A DNA stretch of 50,352 nucleotides from NCBI GenBank assembly GCA_031269775.1, contig JAISYQ010000017.1:1-50352 (forward strand), written 5' to 3'. The translations under genes and the position numbers were made by a program. Below are positions 34,071-44,205 of this stretch, in pieces. The notes under the pieces are model-generated. The model was not told the origin of the DNA and did not search any database. It saw only the letters and a list, made by a program, of their open reading frames with translations. Source of the stretch: Streptococcaceae bacterium. GTDB lineage: Bacteria; Bacillota; Bacilli; Lactobacillales; Streptococcaceae. Every line of letters begins with the position of its first letter. Position 1 is the first letter of the stretch.

Positions 34071-35321
34071 TTACATATAAATAAATTCCACACCAGCCTT
34101 TGGTTTTAGTTCGCGACGCTCTGAAGTAACACCTAATCCTTCAACATTAGATTCTGAAATATTATAAGTTCCGTCTTTATTAACACTAGTCACAACCGCA
34201 ACATGGCCAAAAACACTAGCACCTTCACAACCTGGCTGGTAACAAGCAATCGAGTTAGCACGCGGTATATCAGAAACATTACGTCCATCTACACGAGCTG
34301 CGCTGCTCCAAGTTGCAGCATTTCCCCACCCATGAGGAATTTTATAATCAAATATTTTATTAACATACCATGTACACTGGCCCCAATAAAAACCATGATC
34401 TACACTCCAATTCATATATTCTCCACTTGTAATGCCACCTTTTTTGAAAGCATCACTATTAGAAGAAATAGTAGTATCTTTTTTTTCTTTATTTTCTTGC
34501 AAAATTTGTGGAATAGATTGCGGAAGTGGTAAAGATTGTATTTCTTCATCTTTATTTTCTAATATAATTATTTGTGCTTGACTTTCTTGCTGAGCTTTTT
34601 TCAAATGTTCTGCTTCTTCTTGCTGCCTTTTTGCAACAGTCTCTGCATAAGCTTTTGCTTCTGCTTTCTGAATTAATAAAGTGTCTCTAACTCCTTCTTC
34701 TGTTGTTCTTTCTATTGCTAGATTTACTTGCGCTATTTGCAAATCTGCTTGCTTTTGTTCTCCCACTTTTTTTGATATCTCTAACTCCACTTGATTCATT
34801 TGCAATTGTTGCATCCGTTTAAAACTTTCCATACTTTTTTTTTGTACTTCTTCAACATCATTAAATTGATCATCAAGAATAGAATGACTTGCTTGCAAAA
34901 AACAAGCAATTGCAACGCAACGCATTAATAAGTCTGTTAACGATTCAGAATCAATCAATGTTTTAATAATACTTAAAGAATTATGTAACTGGATCGAACG
35001 CACTTGCATATTCATATTTTTTTTACGTTTAGCAATTCTTATATTTAAATCTTGTGTTTTATGATCTAAATCTACAACCTCAACAGTTAATCTTGTATTT
35101 TCCTCAGCTAAATCTTTTGCTTTACTTTCTAGCTGATCCAATTCTTTTTGAAGCAAAGAAACCTCGTAAACTGCTTTATCTTCTTTTGACTTAAGATCAT
35201 TTATTTTTTTATTCTTTTCTTCAACATCATCATTAGCAAGCACATCATAATTATTAGATAAAGAAAAATCTAAAATCAATGTTACAATTGCTAATAAAAA
35301 GAATATTTTCCTATTCTTCAT
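34071..35321 (-). CDS. secreted PcsB-like peptidoglycan hydrolase (coiled coil + CHAP), copy 2
   Basis: A 416-residue paralogue of the neighbouring CHAP protein, strongly diverged. Signal peptide (residues 1-29, ending VLA), coiled coil about 33-250 with the PcsB-like SESLTDLLMR element near 126-135, a variable Glu/Pro/Ser linker (250-300), and a C-terminal CHAP domain with YWGQCTWYVNKIF (nucleophile Cys), FGHVAVVTSV (His) and NISESNVEG (Glu). The domain is complete. It is separated from copy 1 by 142 bases of AT-rich DNA. Both are likely cell-separation amidases or endopeptidases acting outside the membrane; the bond cut cannot be told from sequence. Confidence 0.9.
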   Translation of the reverse strand: MKNRKIFFLLAIVTLILDFSLSNNYDVLANDDVEEKNKKINDLKSKEDKAVYEVSLLQKELDQLESKAKDLAEENTRLTVEVVDLDHKTQDLNIRIAKRKKNMNMQVRSIQLHNSLSIIKTLIDSESLTDLLMRCVAIACFLQASHSILDDQFNDVEEVQKKSMESFKRMQQLQMNQVELEISKKVGEQKQADLQIAQVNLAIERTTEEGVRDTLLIQKAEAKAYAETVAKRQQEEAEHLKKAQQESQAQIIILENKDEEIQSLPLPQSIPQILQENKEKKDTTISSNSDAFKKGGITSGEYMNWSVDHGFYWGQCTWYVNKIFDYKIPHGWGNAATWSSAARVDGRNVSDIPRANSIACYQPGCEGASVFGHVAVVTSVNKDGTYNISESNVEGLGVTSERRELKPKAGVEFIYM

Positions 35322-35384
35322 AAATACAAACCTTCTAAATTAAAAATGACGACAGTTTCATGCTATCGCCACACTATTTCATCA

Positions 35385-35684
35385 TTAATCCTGCTCTTCA
35401 TCCATAAAAGCTTGAAACATTTCTTCAATCATATCCCACTCATCATAAGCATTTTCATCAATTGCCATTAGCCTACCTTGCGTTCCATCTTCATTCTCTA
35501 AAAACGAATAGGCTAATAATTCAACATCATCTTCATCATCACTAATACCTGCAGGATAAAGAAGTACGTAATTTTTACCAAACTTTTCCTGTCCATCAAT
35601 TGTCATCAAAATTTCATATAAAGTTTCATTGCCATCATCATCAACCAAGGTAACCACATCTACTGGTCCCTCATACTTACTCAT
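35385..35684 (-). CDS. yrzB: DUF1292 family protein (YrzB-like)
   Basis: A 99-residue, very acidic cytoplasmic protein. It shows the DUF1292 pattern: [19 protein letters not shown], then [11 protein letters not shown], and the end [17 protein letters not shown]. The function of the family is unknown. It is the third gene of the conserved Bacilli cluster ireB-ruvX-DUF1292; the spacing to ruvX is 2 bases. The AGAGG site before its ATG overlaps the end of ruvX. Confidence 0.92.
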   Translation of the reverse strand: MSKYEGPVDVVTLVDDDGNETLYEILMTIDGQEKFGKNYVLLYPAGISDDEDDVELLAYSFLENEDGTQGRLMAIDENAYDEWDMIEEMFQAFMDEEQD

Positions 35685-35686
35685 CT

Positions 35687-36124
35687 TTAAACCTCTTCTC
35701 TATAAATGTACATTTTATCCAAATAATTTTGCAAAATTAAACTAGCCGCTAGCTTATCAATAACTTTTTTCTGCTTCTTGCGGCTAGTATCAGCTTTTTC
35801 TATTAACATTCTCTTAGCCTGTACTGTGGTTAAACGCTCATCTTGATATAAAACAGGTAAGTTAAAACGCTCTTTAACCATTTTTCCATAAAGAAGAGAA
35901 CTCTTTACGCGTGGGCCAATCGTATTATTCATATTCTTTGGTAAGCCAATTACTACTTTTTTAATTTTATACTCCTTTAAAAGCTCACTTAAACGATCAA
36001 AACCAAAATTTTGCTTTTCTTCATGAATTTTGATAACTTCTAAACTCTGGGCTGTCCAACCAAATACGTCACTAACAGCCACACCAACAGTACGCGAACC
36101 AACATCTAAACCTAAAATTCTCAT
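35687..36124 (-). CDS. ruvX: Holliday junction resolvase-like / pre-16S rRNA nuclease YqgF (RuvX)
   Basis: RNase H-fold nuclease of 145 residues, implicated in maturation of the 16S rRNA 5' end. Conserved elements: [19 protein letters not shown] (first acidic residue), [25 protein letters not shown] and the C-terminal [13 protein letters not shown] with the final Asp. It overlaps ireB by 4 bases (ATGA) and precedes DUF1292 by 2 bases, so it is in a tight operon. Confidence 0.94.
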   Translation of the reverse strand: MRILGLDVGSRTVGVAVSDVFGWTAQSLEVIKIHEEKQNFGFDRLSELLKEYKIKKVVIGLPKNMNNTIGPRVKSSLLYGKMVKERFNLPVLYQDERLTTVQAKRMLIEKADTSRKKQKKVIDKLAASLILQNYLDKMYIYREEV

Positions 36125-36390
36125 TCGACATTAATCCCATGATTCTTTAAATAATACTTAACAAGCTCTTCAACAATCTCATCTCGCTCATGATGTCGAA
36201 TCATATTTCTTGCATCTTGGAAACGTGGGATATATGCCGGATCTCCTGATAATAAATAACCAACAATTTGATTTACTGGATGATAACCTTTTTCATCTAA
36301 AGCAAAAAACACTGTTGCCAATGTTTCATTAATTTCTTTTTTACGCGAGTCATCAAATTCAAAACGCACTGTTTCATCTGTAAAGCCCAT
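36121..36390 (-). CDS. ireB: IreB family regulatory phosphoprotein (UPF0297)
   Basis: A small 89-residue protein that in Enterococcus faecalis is a substrate of the Ser/Thr kinase IreK and restrains cephalosporin resistance. The start [14 protein letters not shown] keeps both threonines (T4 and T7) known as phosphorylation sites in E. faecalis Ire[20 protein letters not shown] and [13 protein letters not shown] are also conserved. It is the first gene of ireB-ruvX-DUF1292. The presence of intact T4/T7 suggests the kinase pathway is kept, although the kinase is not in this window. Confidence 0.94.
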   Translation of the reverse strand: MGFTDETVRFEFDDSRKKEINETLATVFFALDEKGYHPVNQIVGYLLSGDPAYIPRFQDARNMIRHHERDEIVEELVKYYLKNHGINVE

Positions 36391-36503
36391 TCTTATACCA
36401 CCTCTTTACCCGACATTAAAAAAATCAATTATTTTAATTGCTGCAACTATCGTACTAAAAATACATCCTGGTAGCAAGTTTGTAAATTGCCTCATATAAA
36501 AAC

Positions 36504-36546
36504 TGCCCTTAAATTTCATGCTAAACGTGAGCAGCATTTAAGGGCA
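36504..36546 (-). terminator. terminator after rny
   Basis: TGCCCTTAAAT (36504-36514) pairs with ATTTAAGGGCA (36536-36546); an inner ATGCT/AGCAT helix extends the fold. On the minus strand a run of five U residues follows. It lies 57 bases downstream of the rny stop. Confidence 0.85.
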
Positions 36547-36602
36547 AGTACAATTATTTATCGTTAGGTCTGTTTATTATGATCTTCAAGTAGAAGTATC
36601 TT

Positions 36603-38216
36603 TTACTTGGCATATTCAACTACACGCATTTCTCGGACAACTGTTATTTTAATAGAACCAGGATAATCTAATTCGTTTTCAATTTTCTTACGAAGATCAT
36701 GGGATAAACGTACAGCTTGCAAATCATCAATTTCCTCTGGTTTTACAATCACACGCACTTCTCGTCCTGCTTGAATTGCATACGTCTTCTCAACTCCAGT
36801 AAATCCATTTCCAATTGCTTCTAAAGTTTGCAAGCGGTGGGTATAGCTTTCAAGAGACTCACTACGTGCTCCAGGACGAGCCGCTGATAAAACATCTGCT
36901 GTTGATACCAAAATAGCAATAATTGAAGTTGCTTCTACATCTCCATGATGTGAAGAAATAGCATTAACAATTACCGGATTTTCTTTATACTTTGCAGCAA
37001 CCTGCGCACCAATTTCAACATGAGAACCTTCAATTTCATAATCCAAAGCTTTTCCAATATCATGCAAAAAACCAGCACGTTTAGCTAAAGAAATATTCTC
37101 TCCTAACTCACCTGCTAAAGCACCTGTTAAATAAGCTACTTCAACAGAATGAGCCAATACATTTTGACCATAAGAAGTTCGAAAATGTAAACGCCCCATA
37201 ATTTTAATTAAATCAGGATGAAGCGTATGCGCACCAACTTTAAATGCAGCAGCTTCTCCATAACTGCGAATTCGACTGTCCATATCTTTGCGCGACTTTT
37301 CTACAATCTCTTCAATACGAGCTGGATGAATACGACCATCTTGAATCAATTTTTCTAAAGTCATTCGTGCAATTTCACGACGAATAGGATCAAAACCAGA
37401 AAGGACTACTGCTTCTGGAGTATCATCAATAACAATATTGATTCCGGTTAAAGACTCAAGCGTTCGAATATTTCGTCCTTCACGACCAATAATTCGTCCC
37501 TTAATATCATCATTTGGCAATTGAACTACTGAGACAGTATTTTCTGAAATATAATCACTAGAAGCTCGTTGCATTGCTAATGATAAAATATTCTTAGCTT
37601 TTTTATCTGACTCTTCTTTTATACGTTCTTCTGCTTTTTTGATCATAATGGAAATCTCTTTATCCAATTCTTCTTTTGTAGACTTTATAATAATATCTTG
37701 TGCATCTTCACGAGAAAGATTTGCAATCCTCTCAATCTTGATTTGTTGCTTAATTTCAAGACTTTTAACTTCCTTTTCACGCTCATCGATTAATTGTTGT
37801 TTGGAAATCAGCTTATGCTCTTTATCTTCTAGTGAGAACTCGCGCTTCATTAAAGTATCGTCTTTACGAGTTAATATTTCTTCTCGTTGATTCAAAAGAT
37901 TCTCTTTAGTATTCAATTGTAAATTACGTTCTTTATACTCACTCTCAATCTCTTTACGATATTGCTGATCGAGCTTTTTTGCTTCTGTAAGTGCTTTTTG
38001 ATTTGCCTTAAATAAAATCTGTTCTTTCAAAATTTTTGCATCACGACGAGCTCTTTCAAGAATGTCTTTAGCTAATAATTCTGCTTGTTTAACCTTTGTT
38101 TCATATTTTAACTTTTCCTTCTCTAAGCGCTGTTTATCTGCGTTTATTTGAAAATTTTTTATCAAATAACCAACAATTAATGCGACGATAGCAGATATAA
38201 TTGCAACAACAATCAT
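36603..38216 (-). CDS. rny: ribonuclease Y
   Basis: Membrane-anchored endoribonuclease that starts mRNA decay. From the ATG at 38216 it has 537 residues: an N-terminal membrane helix ([17 protein letters not shown]), a long coiled coil (about 25-190), a KH domain with [15 protein letters not shown], and an HD domain with FLHDIGKAL and the following SSHHGDVE. The C-terminal conserved region is complete. The frame extends 22 codons further, but that part comes from the adjacent repeat element; GAGGAGAGGT lies about 9 bases before ATG 38216 and the membrane helix starts there. A terminator follows. The adjoining MITE-like element ends only 28 bases before the start. Confidence 0.96.
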   Translation of the reverse strand: MIVVAIISAIVALIVGYLIKNFQINADKQRLEKEKLKYETKVKQAELLAKDILERARRDAKILKEQILFKANQKALTEAKKLDQQYRKEIESEYKERNLQLNTKENLLNQREEILTRKDDTLMKREFSLEDKEHKLISKQQLIDEREKEVKSLEIKQQIKIERIANLSREDAQDIIIKSTKEELDKEISIMIKKAEERIKEESDKKAKNILSLAMQRASSDYISENTVSVVQLPNDDIKGRIIGREGRNIRTLESLTGINIVIDDTPEAVVLSGFDPIRREIARMTLEKLIQDGRIHPARIEEIVEKSRKDMDSRIRSYGEAAAFKVGAHTLHPDLIKIMGRLHFRTSYGQNVLAHSVEVAYLTGALAGELGENISLAKRAGFLHDIGKALDYEIEGSHVEIGAQVAAKYKENPVIVNAISSHHGDVEATSIIAILVSTADVLSAARPGARSESLESYTHRLQTLEAIGNGFTGVEKTYAIQAGREVRVIVKPEEIDDLQAVRLSHDLRKKIENELDYPGSIKITVVREMRVVEYAK

Positions 38217-38244
38217 CAATTTATACCTCTCCTCGTCCTTGTAC

Positions 38245-38535
38245 AATAGACCTATTCCAAAATTAGGGCATGAAAATTGCACTTTTTTCCCTGATATTTC
38301 GTTAAAAGATCTGTCAGATTCTCAAATTTGCTTCAAGCTTTGCTTGATTACAAATCTGGAAACGGGAGCCTTGCGAAGAATAACTATTCTTGCTTGCGTT
38401 TACGATAAAGGAAAACTTATACTTTGTTTTCCTTTATCTTATTACCTATTACCTAGAAATTGCGTTTCTAGTCTCATTTTCAGGAGAAAATTAACACAAC
38501 TTTAATTATGTCTTAATTTTAAAACAGGTCTAATT
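38245..38535. repeat. MITE-like element, copy C, abutting rny
   Basis: About 291 bp. The left end AATAGACCTATTCCAAAATTAG and right end (reverse complement AATTAGACCTGTTTTAAAAT) are an imperfect terminal repeat pair. Inside is a 13-bp perfect inverted repeat, GATAAAGGAAAAC (38404-38416) and GTTTTCCTTTATC (38426-38438). The ends match copies A and B. No coding capacity. It occupies the space that should hold the rny promoter. The remaining bases to glnQ hold only the glnQ terminator. Confidence 0.65.
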
Positions 38536-38632
38536 AACAATTTTTTATCAAAACTATTCTGTGCATAATAATTGCACTTGCTTAAGTTTAACTTAACGAC
38601 AAATAAACGTCAATTAACAACACTAATAGATT

Positions 38633-38668
38633 AAAAACTTGCTTTATCGCCTAAAAATCATAAACAAG
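38633..38668 (-). terminator. probable terminator after glnQ
   Basis: CTTGCTTTAT (38638-38647) pairs with ATAAACAAG (38660-38668) with one bulged base, followed on the minus strand by five U residues. It begins just after the glnQ stop. Confidence 0.5.
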
Positions 38669-38671
38669 CTC

Positions 38672-39412
38672 TTAGACATTCAACACCTTATTCAAAAAAT
38701 CTTTTGTTCGCGGATGTTTCGGATTATTAAAAACTTGCTCTGGTGTTCCATCTTCTAAAAAATTTCCATCATCAATAAACATAACGCGATTAGCTACTTC
38801 TTTAGCAAAGCCCATCTCATGCGTTACAATCACCATCGTCATCCCCTCCTGAGCCAAATGTTTCATAACATTTAACACATCTCCTACCATTTCAGGATCA
38901 AGAGCAGATGTTGGTTCATCAAAAAGCATAACATCAGGCTTCATAGCTAAAGCACGCGCAATTGCCACTCTTTGCTTTTGTCCACCGGATAAAGAATTTG
39001 GCAAAACATGCTTTTTCTCTTCCAAATCAACATAACTAAGAAGTTTAATCGCTAAAGCTTCTGCCTTTCTCTTCTGCATTTTGCCAAGTTCAATTGGGGA
39101 GAGCGTAATATTTTCTAACACAGATAAATGCGGAAAAAGGTTAAAATGCTGAAAAACCATTCCAATATGTTGACGAACTATATTAATATCCGTTTTTTTA
39201 TCCGTTAAATTAAAACTATCAATAATAATTTCACCTTCAGTAGCCTCTTCCAAATTATTCAACGTCCGAAGAAGTGTTGATTTTCCACTTCCTGAAGGTC
39301 CGATAATGCAAACCACATCTCCTTCATTAATTTCAGTTGAAATATCTTTTAAAACCGTATGATCCCCATATTTTTTCACTAAATGATTTATCACAATTTT
39401 TTTCTTTACCAT
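38672..39412 (-). CDS. glnQ: polar amino acid (glutamine-type) ABC transporter ATP-binding protein
   Basis: A 246-residue importer ATPase. Walker [16 protein letters not shown] (37-51), Q-loop in [17 protein letters not shown], signature [16 protein letters not shown], Walker [15 protein letters not shown], and H-loop VTHEMGFA are all intact and typical of the GlnQ/HisP family. It shares one base with the stop of the permease gene (TAATG), so the two form an operon. Substrate may be glutamine, but other polar amino acids are possible. Confidence 0.93.
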   Translation of the reverse strand: MVKKKIVINHLVKKYGDHTVLKDISTEINEGDVVCIIGPSGSGKSTLLRTLNNLEEATEGEIIIDSFNLTDKKTDINIVRQHIGMVFQHFNLFPHLSVLENITLSPIELGKMQKRKAEALAIKLLSYVDLEEKKHVLPNSLSGGQKQRVAIARALAMKPDVMLFDEPTSALDPEMVGDVLNVMKHLAQEGMTMVIVTHEMGFAKEVANRVMFIDDGNFLEDGTPEQVFNNPKHPRTKDFLNKVLNV

Positions 39413-40887
39413 TATATCTTTACCTTCTTCTCTAGCACTTTCGCAAATTTTGTCAAAGTAGTAATAACGATCAAAAATATCAAGCCAACAATTGTAAAAA
39501 TTTTAAATGACTGTAAATTACGTGCCATAATAATTTGCGAAGTCCTAAGAAGTTCAACAATCCCGATCACTGAAATAATTGTTGTATCTTTTAGAGTAAT
39601 TACAAACTGATTTATCAAAGAAGGAAGCATTAATCGAATAGCTTGCGGTAAAATAATTTTTTTCATTGTTTTGCCATAACCTAAACCAAGAGAACGTGAT
39701 GCTTCCATCTGCCCAATGGGAACTGCTTCAATCCCACCACGCACAATTTCTGCGATATATGCTGAAGAGTTTAGCGTTAAAACAATAATTCCTGAAAACA
39801 TTGCCGAAAATGCTTTAATTCCTAGCAGATTTGGTATTCCGTAGAAAATAAAGAAAATTAATACCATCAACGGAATGCCCCGAATAGCATCCACATAGAT
39901 CGTTGCTAGTATTCGTAAAGCTTTAACTGGTGCTACAGAAAAAAGACCAAAAATTATTCCAAAAATTATTGCCAAAGCAAATGAAATTAAAGCAAGTATC
40001 ATTGTTTTTCCAAGGCCTTCAAGCAGTGGCTGATAATTATTTTTCAACATGCCTATAAAGGTCGTTTCATCTGTCATATCAACTTGTTTCTTTGACTTAG
40101 TATATTTATCAATAATTTTTTGATACTTACTAGTCTTCTTAAGATAAGCAAGACCTTCATTAAACATTTGAATTAACTCTTCGTTTTGACCTTTTTTTAC
40201 AGCAAAACCAAATTTTCCAATTGGCTTACTACGGTTAATTAACTCTATTTTTTTACCTTGTCTAATCGCGTAAGCTACTACAGGCTCATCATCCATAATA
40301 GCCCAAACATCATTAATGTTTAATGAATCATACATTCCATCTGCTGTGTCAAATAATTTTAATTTATAACCATATTTATTCTCATTTGCTTTCAAAAAAT
40401 CAGCTGAAACCGTTCCTATTTTCGCTCCTACAGCTTTTCCTTTTAAATCTTTATAATCTTTAAGATGGTTAGGGTTTCCTGCCTTAACTGTTAAACGAAT
40501 ATTTGAATCATAATAAGCTCTTGAAAATAAAAAAGATTTTTGACGCTCAAGCGTAATATTTACCCCCGCCATAATTCCATCTGCTTGTAAAGTTTGTACT
40601 TGATCAACTGCTGCTTGAAAACCAACAAACTTTTTTTTTATTTTAAAATCAAATAAAGCTGCAATTTCATCTATTAAATCAACATCAATACCTACATATT
40701 TACCACTATTCTCTTGATATTCAAAAGGCGCAAATGCTAAATCTAAAACAATCACATACTCTTTTTTTTTAGATTTTGGCGTTGATTGAAATTTCTTTGA
40801 TGCTGCAAACAATGTTGTTCCACTAAAAAAAACTCCAAACGTTCCTAAAAACACTATTATCCACAGACATTTTTTATTAATATTCAT
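39412..40887 (-). CDS. glnP: amino acid ABC transporter, fused substrate-binding/permease protein (GlnP-like)
   Basis: A 491-residue fusion. A signal/anchor segment (10-30) is followed by one periplasmic-binding-protein domain (about 42-265) starting [21 protein letters not shown], then the permease domain with five membrane segments (about 285-485). The EAA coupling loop is [19 protein letters not shown] followed by EASRSLGLG. The fusion of binding domain and permease is characteristic of Lactobacillales GlnP, although GlnP of Lactococcus has two binding domains and this has one. AAGGAG is present before ATG. Confidence 0.92.
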   Translation of the reverse strand: MNINKKCLWIIVFLGTFGVFFSGTTLFAASKKFQSTPKSKKKEYVIVLDLAFAPFEYQENSGKYVGIDVDLIDEIAALFDFKIKKKFVGFQAAVDQVQTLQADGIMAGVNITLERQKSFLFSRAYYDSNIRLTVKAGNPNHLKDYKDLKGKAVGAKIGTVSADFLKANENKYGYKLKLFDTADGMYDSLNINDVWAIMDDEPVVAYAIRQGKKIELINRSKPIGKFGFAVKKGQNEELIQMFNEGLAYLKKTSKYQKIIDKYTKSKKQVDMTDETTFIGMLKNNYQPLLEGLGKTMILALISFALAIIFGIIFGLFSVAPVKALRILATIYVDAIRGIPLMVLIFFIFYGIPNLLGIKAFSAMFSGIIVLTLNSSAYIAEIVRGGIEAVPIGQMEASRSLGLGYGKTMKKIILPQAIRLMLPSLINQFVITLKDTTIISVIGIVELLRTSQIIMARNLQSFKIFTIVGLIFLIVITTLTKFAKVLEKKVKI

Positions 40888-41144
40888 TTGTTCTCCTTAA
40901 AAACAAATTTTTAAGAAATTATCACTCATTATACAAAACAATTATACGAGGATCAATAAAGCGAATTGCCTCATATAAAGCACTCACGAAAATGTTATCT
41001 ATACCCGTTAAAAAAGTTAGGTATAAAAAATTAAGAGAAATAAAAAAATAAGAACAATTTTTTGAAAAACTCTCCCCAAAAAAGAACAAGTCAAAAAATC
41101 GAAAGAAAGTGGTAAAAAATGAAGATTTACTCAACAAATTCTTT

Positions 41145-41205
41145 AGAGCCTATCTAAAATCTTTTTTTATACTAATTTATGCAAAAAAAATTCTAGACAG
41201 ACTCT
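41145..41205. repeat. 61-bp inverted repeat element inside the decayed exporter region
   Basis: AGAGCCTATCTAAAAT (left) and, in reverse complement, AGAGTCTGTCTAGAAT (right) form an imperfect inverted repeat around an AT-rich centre. It can fold into a hairpin. It resembles the AGAGTCTGTT dyads at 11056 and 8245. It sits exactly where the ABC ATPase reading frame loses its 5' part. Confidence 0.5.
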
Positions 41206-41206
41206 T

Positions 41207-41414
41207 AGACCAGAGATTTTGCTTTTAGATGAACCTTTTAACGTTTTAGATCCAGATGAAATAAAAAATTTAAAGAAAATAGTAATTGACTATTCCAAAC
41301 AAGCAAGCATTCTTATTTTCTACCCACATTTTTTCATTTTTACAAAACTTAGCAACAGATGTTGTTTTTTTACATGCAGAGAAGATTAAAAAAATAATGA
41401 ATATCAGTTGGTGA
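41207..41414 (+). pseudogene. 3' fragment of an ABC-2 type exporter ATPase, frameshifted
   Basis: The frame begins RPEILLLDEPFNVLDPDEIK, a Walker B and D-loop of an exporter ATPase, continuing to SILIF. A one-base shift then continues in another frame as STHIFSFLQNLATDVVFLHA, holding the H-loop STH. The P-loop, Q-loop and signature halves are missing; the 61-bp repeat lies where they should begin. So the gene is truncated and frameshifted. It is followed directly by a broken SpoIIM-like gene. Confidence 0.75.
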
Positions 41415-41434
41415 AAAGTGGACGTTAGTCGATT

Positions 41435-41905
41435 ATGAAGAAAATTTTAAAGAAATTAACGTTTAATCATTTATTTTGGATTATCTTTATACTTGGAACA
41501 TTGATTGGCGATTTTATTGTTTTATTGATGAAAGATTCTAAGATTTATGAGCATTCTGAAGCCGGTTTCATAGAAATTTTTGTTAATAATTTTAAAGTTG
41601 CTCTTTTAATTATTGTTAATGGAATACTTACAAATATGATCTTGCCTTTTCTTATTCTTTTATTTAATATGGCATTTTTGGGGAATGGTTACCGCAACTA
41701 ATTTACAAGTTATTGGGCTACTGTCGACTCTTTTGTTCTGTATTCATGTTCCTTTTGAATTACTAAGCATTTGTTGCTCATTTCACCTTTTTTTGACTAT
41801 TTATCAAACGATTTTTTGAAAAAAATTTTTTGAATGTTATCTCTTTTATTTGTTGCAGCTAGCATAGAAGCTATTGAATTTTATTTTTTCAAAGATTATC
41901 ATTAA
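41435..41905 (+). pseudogene. broken SpoIIM/DUF95-family membrane protein gene
   Basis: Three frames in order read like one protein. Frame one starts MKKILKKLTFNHLFWIIFIL and runs to NMAFLGNG. A one-base shift restores VTATNLQVIGLLSTLLFC and IHVPFELLSI, equivalent to the H-G-x-F-E motif of SpoIIM. A further shift near 41820 restores SLLFVAASIEAIEFYFF, matching the conserved C-terminal IEA segment. DUF95 proteins occur with ABC ATPases in export clusters, including circular bacteriocin loci. At least two frameshifts make this a pseudogene. Confidence 0.7.
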
Positions 41906-41950
41906 TTTTTAATTTAACGAACTGTTGATAATAATCTCTAGAAGGTATTT

Positions 41951-42495
41951 TTGAAAAATAGAAAATTACATCTTTTTTTGATTTCTGTAGTTAATGCGAT
42001 TTTTCTTTTTTATTAGTAAATAATGAAAAATTAATATTATCTTATTGTAAAAAAAATTATGATATAAAAATTTACCATGAGGTCATGCAAACCCATATTT
42101 TGGTGTACATTATTCTTTTGATAATGGGTGTTTTGCAACCAATAATTGTGATTTTTTTGTCTGCAGTTTTATCTTGGATTATTGTGATGCTTATGTTTAA
42201 AGATGATGACTTTTCTAAAATTCTTTATTTGTCTACGAAAGCGTACTGGATTACTATATTTATTTCAGGAATTAAACTTCTTTTTTCATTTTATTTTGGA
42301 AAGATTTTCTCACTATCTTTAGCATTTATTGCTAAAAATCAAATATTGCACAACTTGCTAGAAATCGTCAGTTTAGATACAGTTAGTTATATAGTGATTT
42401 TATCTTTTTGCATTGCTTCTTTATACGAAAATAAAAATAGACAAAAAATTTTTGTGCTGATCAATTCTTTTTTTATATTATTATTTCTTTTTTGA
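41951..42495 (+). pseudogene. broken Yip1-like membrane protein gene
   Basis: A TTG at 41951 with AAGGT upstream starts LKNRKLHLFLISVVNAIFLF, which hits a stop. In another frame the sequence continues KLILSYCKKNYDIKIYHEV and then an open 136-codon frame (ATG 42085) with five hydrophobic segments. The layout of one N-terminal membrane segment, a short external loop and four or five more segments, with LYLSTKAYWITIFISGIKL, is Yip1-like. One frameshift separates the parts. The remaining 260 bases before sufB contain short stop-interrupted frames (one 43 codons long, 42592-42723) that I cannot assign. Confidence 0.5.
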
Positions 42496-42755
42496 TAAAA
42501 ATCATATCGATGGTTATGTAAAATTTTTTTTAAAAGTGGATTTATTTTCTTACTTTTTTATAAGAGTTAAACAAGTTTCTGGGTATTTTGCATGAAACAA
42601 TTCAGTCTTGGCAGGACAACATTGATTCAAAAGTTTATAGATGATAAACAATTATATGTATTTTCAAAAAATTTATTTACGGATAGTGCAGAAAATTTGC
42701 TAAGCAAAAAAGTATACAATTGATTAGATTTGAAAAGGTGATATGAGGTGAGATT

Positions 42756-44147
42756 ATGGATATCCCAAAATTAGATGAGTATAAATTTGGCTTTAGTGAT
42801 GATATAAAGCCTGTATTTAGTACGGGCGAAGGGTTGACAGAAAAAATAGTGCATGAGATTTCAAAAGCTAAGAGTGAGCCTGCGTGGATGCTTAAGTTTC
42901 GTCTTCAATCTTTATATATTTTTCATAAAATGCAGATGCCTACTTGGGGCCCTGATTTATCAAAGATTAATTTTGAAGATATTATTTATTATCAGAAATC
43001 AACGAACAAAGCAGCACGTACATGGAATGAAGTGCCAGGTAAAATAAAAGAAACTTTTGAAAAAATTGGTATTCCTAAAGCAGAGCGTGCTTATTTGGCA
43101 GGAGTATCAGCACAGTATGAATCAGAAGTGGTTTATCATAATATGAAAGATGAATTTCAAAAGCAAGGGATTATTTTTACTGATACAGATTCAGCATTAA
43201 AAGAATACCCAGAAATTTTTAAACAATATTTCGCCAAATTAGTACCAGCAAATGATAATAAACTAGCAGCTTTAAATTCAGCTGTTTGGTCAGGTGGAAC
43301 GTTTATTTATGTGCCAAAGGGAGTTAAAGTTGATATTCCGTTGCAAACTTATTTTAGAATTAATGCGGAAAAAATGGGTCAATTTGAACGAACGTTAATT
43401 ATAGTTGACGAGGGTGCAAGTGTACATTATATAGAAGGCTGCACTGCTCCTACGTATTCCAGTCATTCATTACATGCTGCGGTGGTTGAAATTTTTGCTT
43501 TAAAAAATGCATATGTACGTTATTCCACTATTCAAAATTGGTCGGATAATGTTTACAACTTAGTAACAAAGCGTGCACAAGCAGAAGATTTCGCAACCGT
43601 AGAATGGATTGATGGCAACCTAGGTTCAAAAATAACAATGAAATATCCAGCTGTTATTTTGAATGGAGAGAAAGCTTGTGGAACAATGCTTTCAATTGCT
43701 TTTGCAAATAAAGCTCAAATTCAGGATACTGGAGCCAAAATGATTCACCAAGCGCCGAATACCTCTAGCTCAATTGTTTCAAAATCAATTGCTAAAGATG
43801 GTGGTGTGACTAATTATCGCGGTCGTGTTGTTTTTGGTAGAAAAAGTAAAAATTCGTCTTCTCATGTTACATGTGACACAATTATTATGGATGAATTTTC
43901 AAAATCTGACACTTTTCCATTTAATGAAGCTCATAATTCTAAAATAACACTTGAACACGAAGCAAAAGTCTCGAAAATTTCTGAAGAACAACTGCATTAT
44001 TTAATGAGTCGTGGGTTAACAGAAAACAAAGCTACAGAAATGATTGTGATGGGCTTTGTAGAGCCATTTACCAAAGAGTTGCCAATGGAGTATGCGGTGG
44101 AGTTAAATCGTTTGATCAGTTATGAAATGCAAGGATCTGTGGGATGA
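42756..44147 (+). CDS. sufB: Fe-S cluster assembly scaffold protein SufB
   Basis: Core of the SufBCD scaffold that builds Fe-S clusters in the cytoplasm. It has 463 residues. Typical segments are [21 protein letters not shown] (broken here), [41 protein letters not shown] with a conserved cysteine, and [17 protein letters not shown] near the end, with [20 protein letters not shown]. The protein is intact. The usual neighbours sufC, sufD, sufS and sufU are not upstream; instead there is a decayed exporter cluster. AGGTGAG precedes the ATG. It is 58 bases upstream of gyrA on the same strand. Confidence 0.94.
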   Translation: MDIPKLDEYKFGFSDDIKPVFSTGEGLTEKIVHEISKAKSEPAWMLKFRLQSLYIFHKMQMPTWGPDLSKINFEDIIYYQKSTNKAARTWNEVPGKIKETFEKIGIPKAERAYLAGVSAQYESEVVYHNMKDEFQKQGIIFTDTDSALKEYPEIFKQYFAKLVPANDNKLAALNSAVWSGGTFIYVPKGVKVDIPLQTYFRINAEKMGQFERTLIIVDEGASVHYIEGCTAPTYSSHSLHAAVVEIFALKNAYVRYSTIQNWSDNVYNLVTKRAQAEDFATVEWIDGNLGSKITMKYPAVILNGEKACGTMLSIAFANKAQIQDTGAKMIHQAPNTSSSIVSKSIAKDGGVTNYRGRVVFGRKSKNSSSHVTCDTIIMDEFSKSDTFPFNEAHNSKITLEHEAKVSKISEEQLHYLMSRGLTENKATEMIVMGFVEPFTKELPMEYAVELNRLISYEMQGSVG

Positions 44148-44205
44148 TTTTCACTATGTTATAATTATTATGTATGCTTGCGGTTTTATGTTGGAGGTAA
44201 AAAGT

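Noticed and set aside
38217-38282. Upstream extension of RNase Y by 22 codons (start at 38282)
   Set aside because: These codons come from the repeat element. The ribosome site and membrane helix fit the start at 38216.
40922-41137. 71-codon minus-strand frame ending ALYEAIRFIDPRIIVLYNE
   Set aside because: The end looks protein-like, but the start is low-complexity Phe/Ser/Lys, with no ribosome site and no family I can name. It could be a gene remnant in the decayed region; evidence is too weak to list.
44122-44205. Longer GyrA start overlapping the sufB end
   Set aside because: The extra 28 residues have no similarity to GyrA N-termini, and a GGAGG-TTG pair at 44206 gives the expected start.
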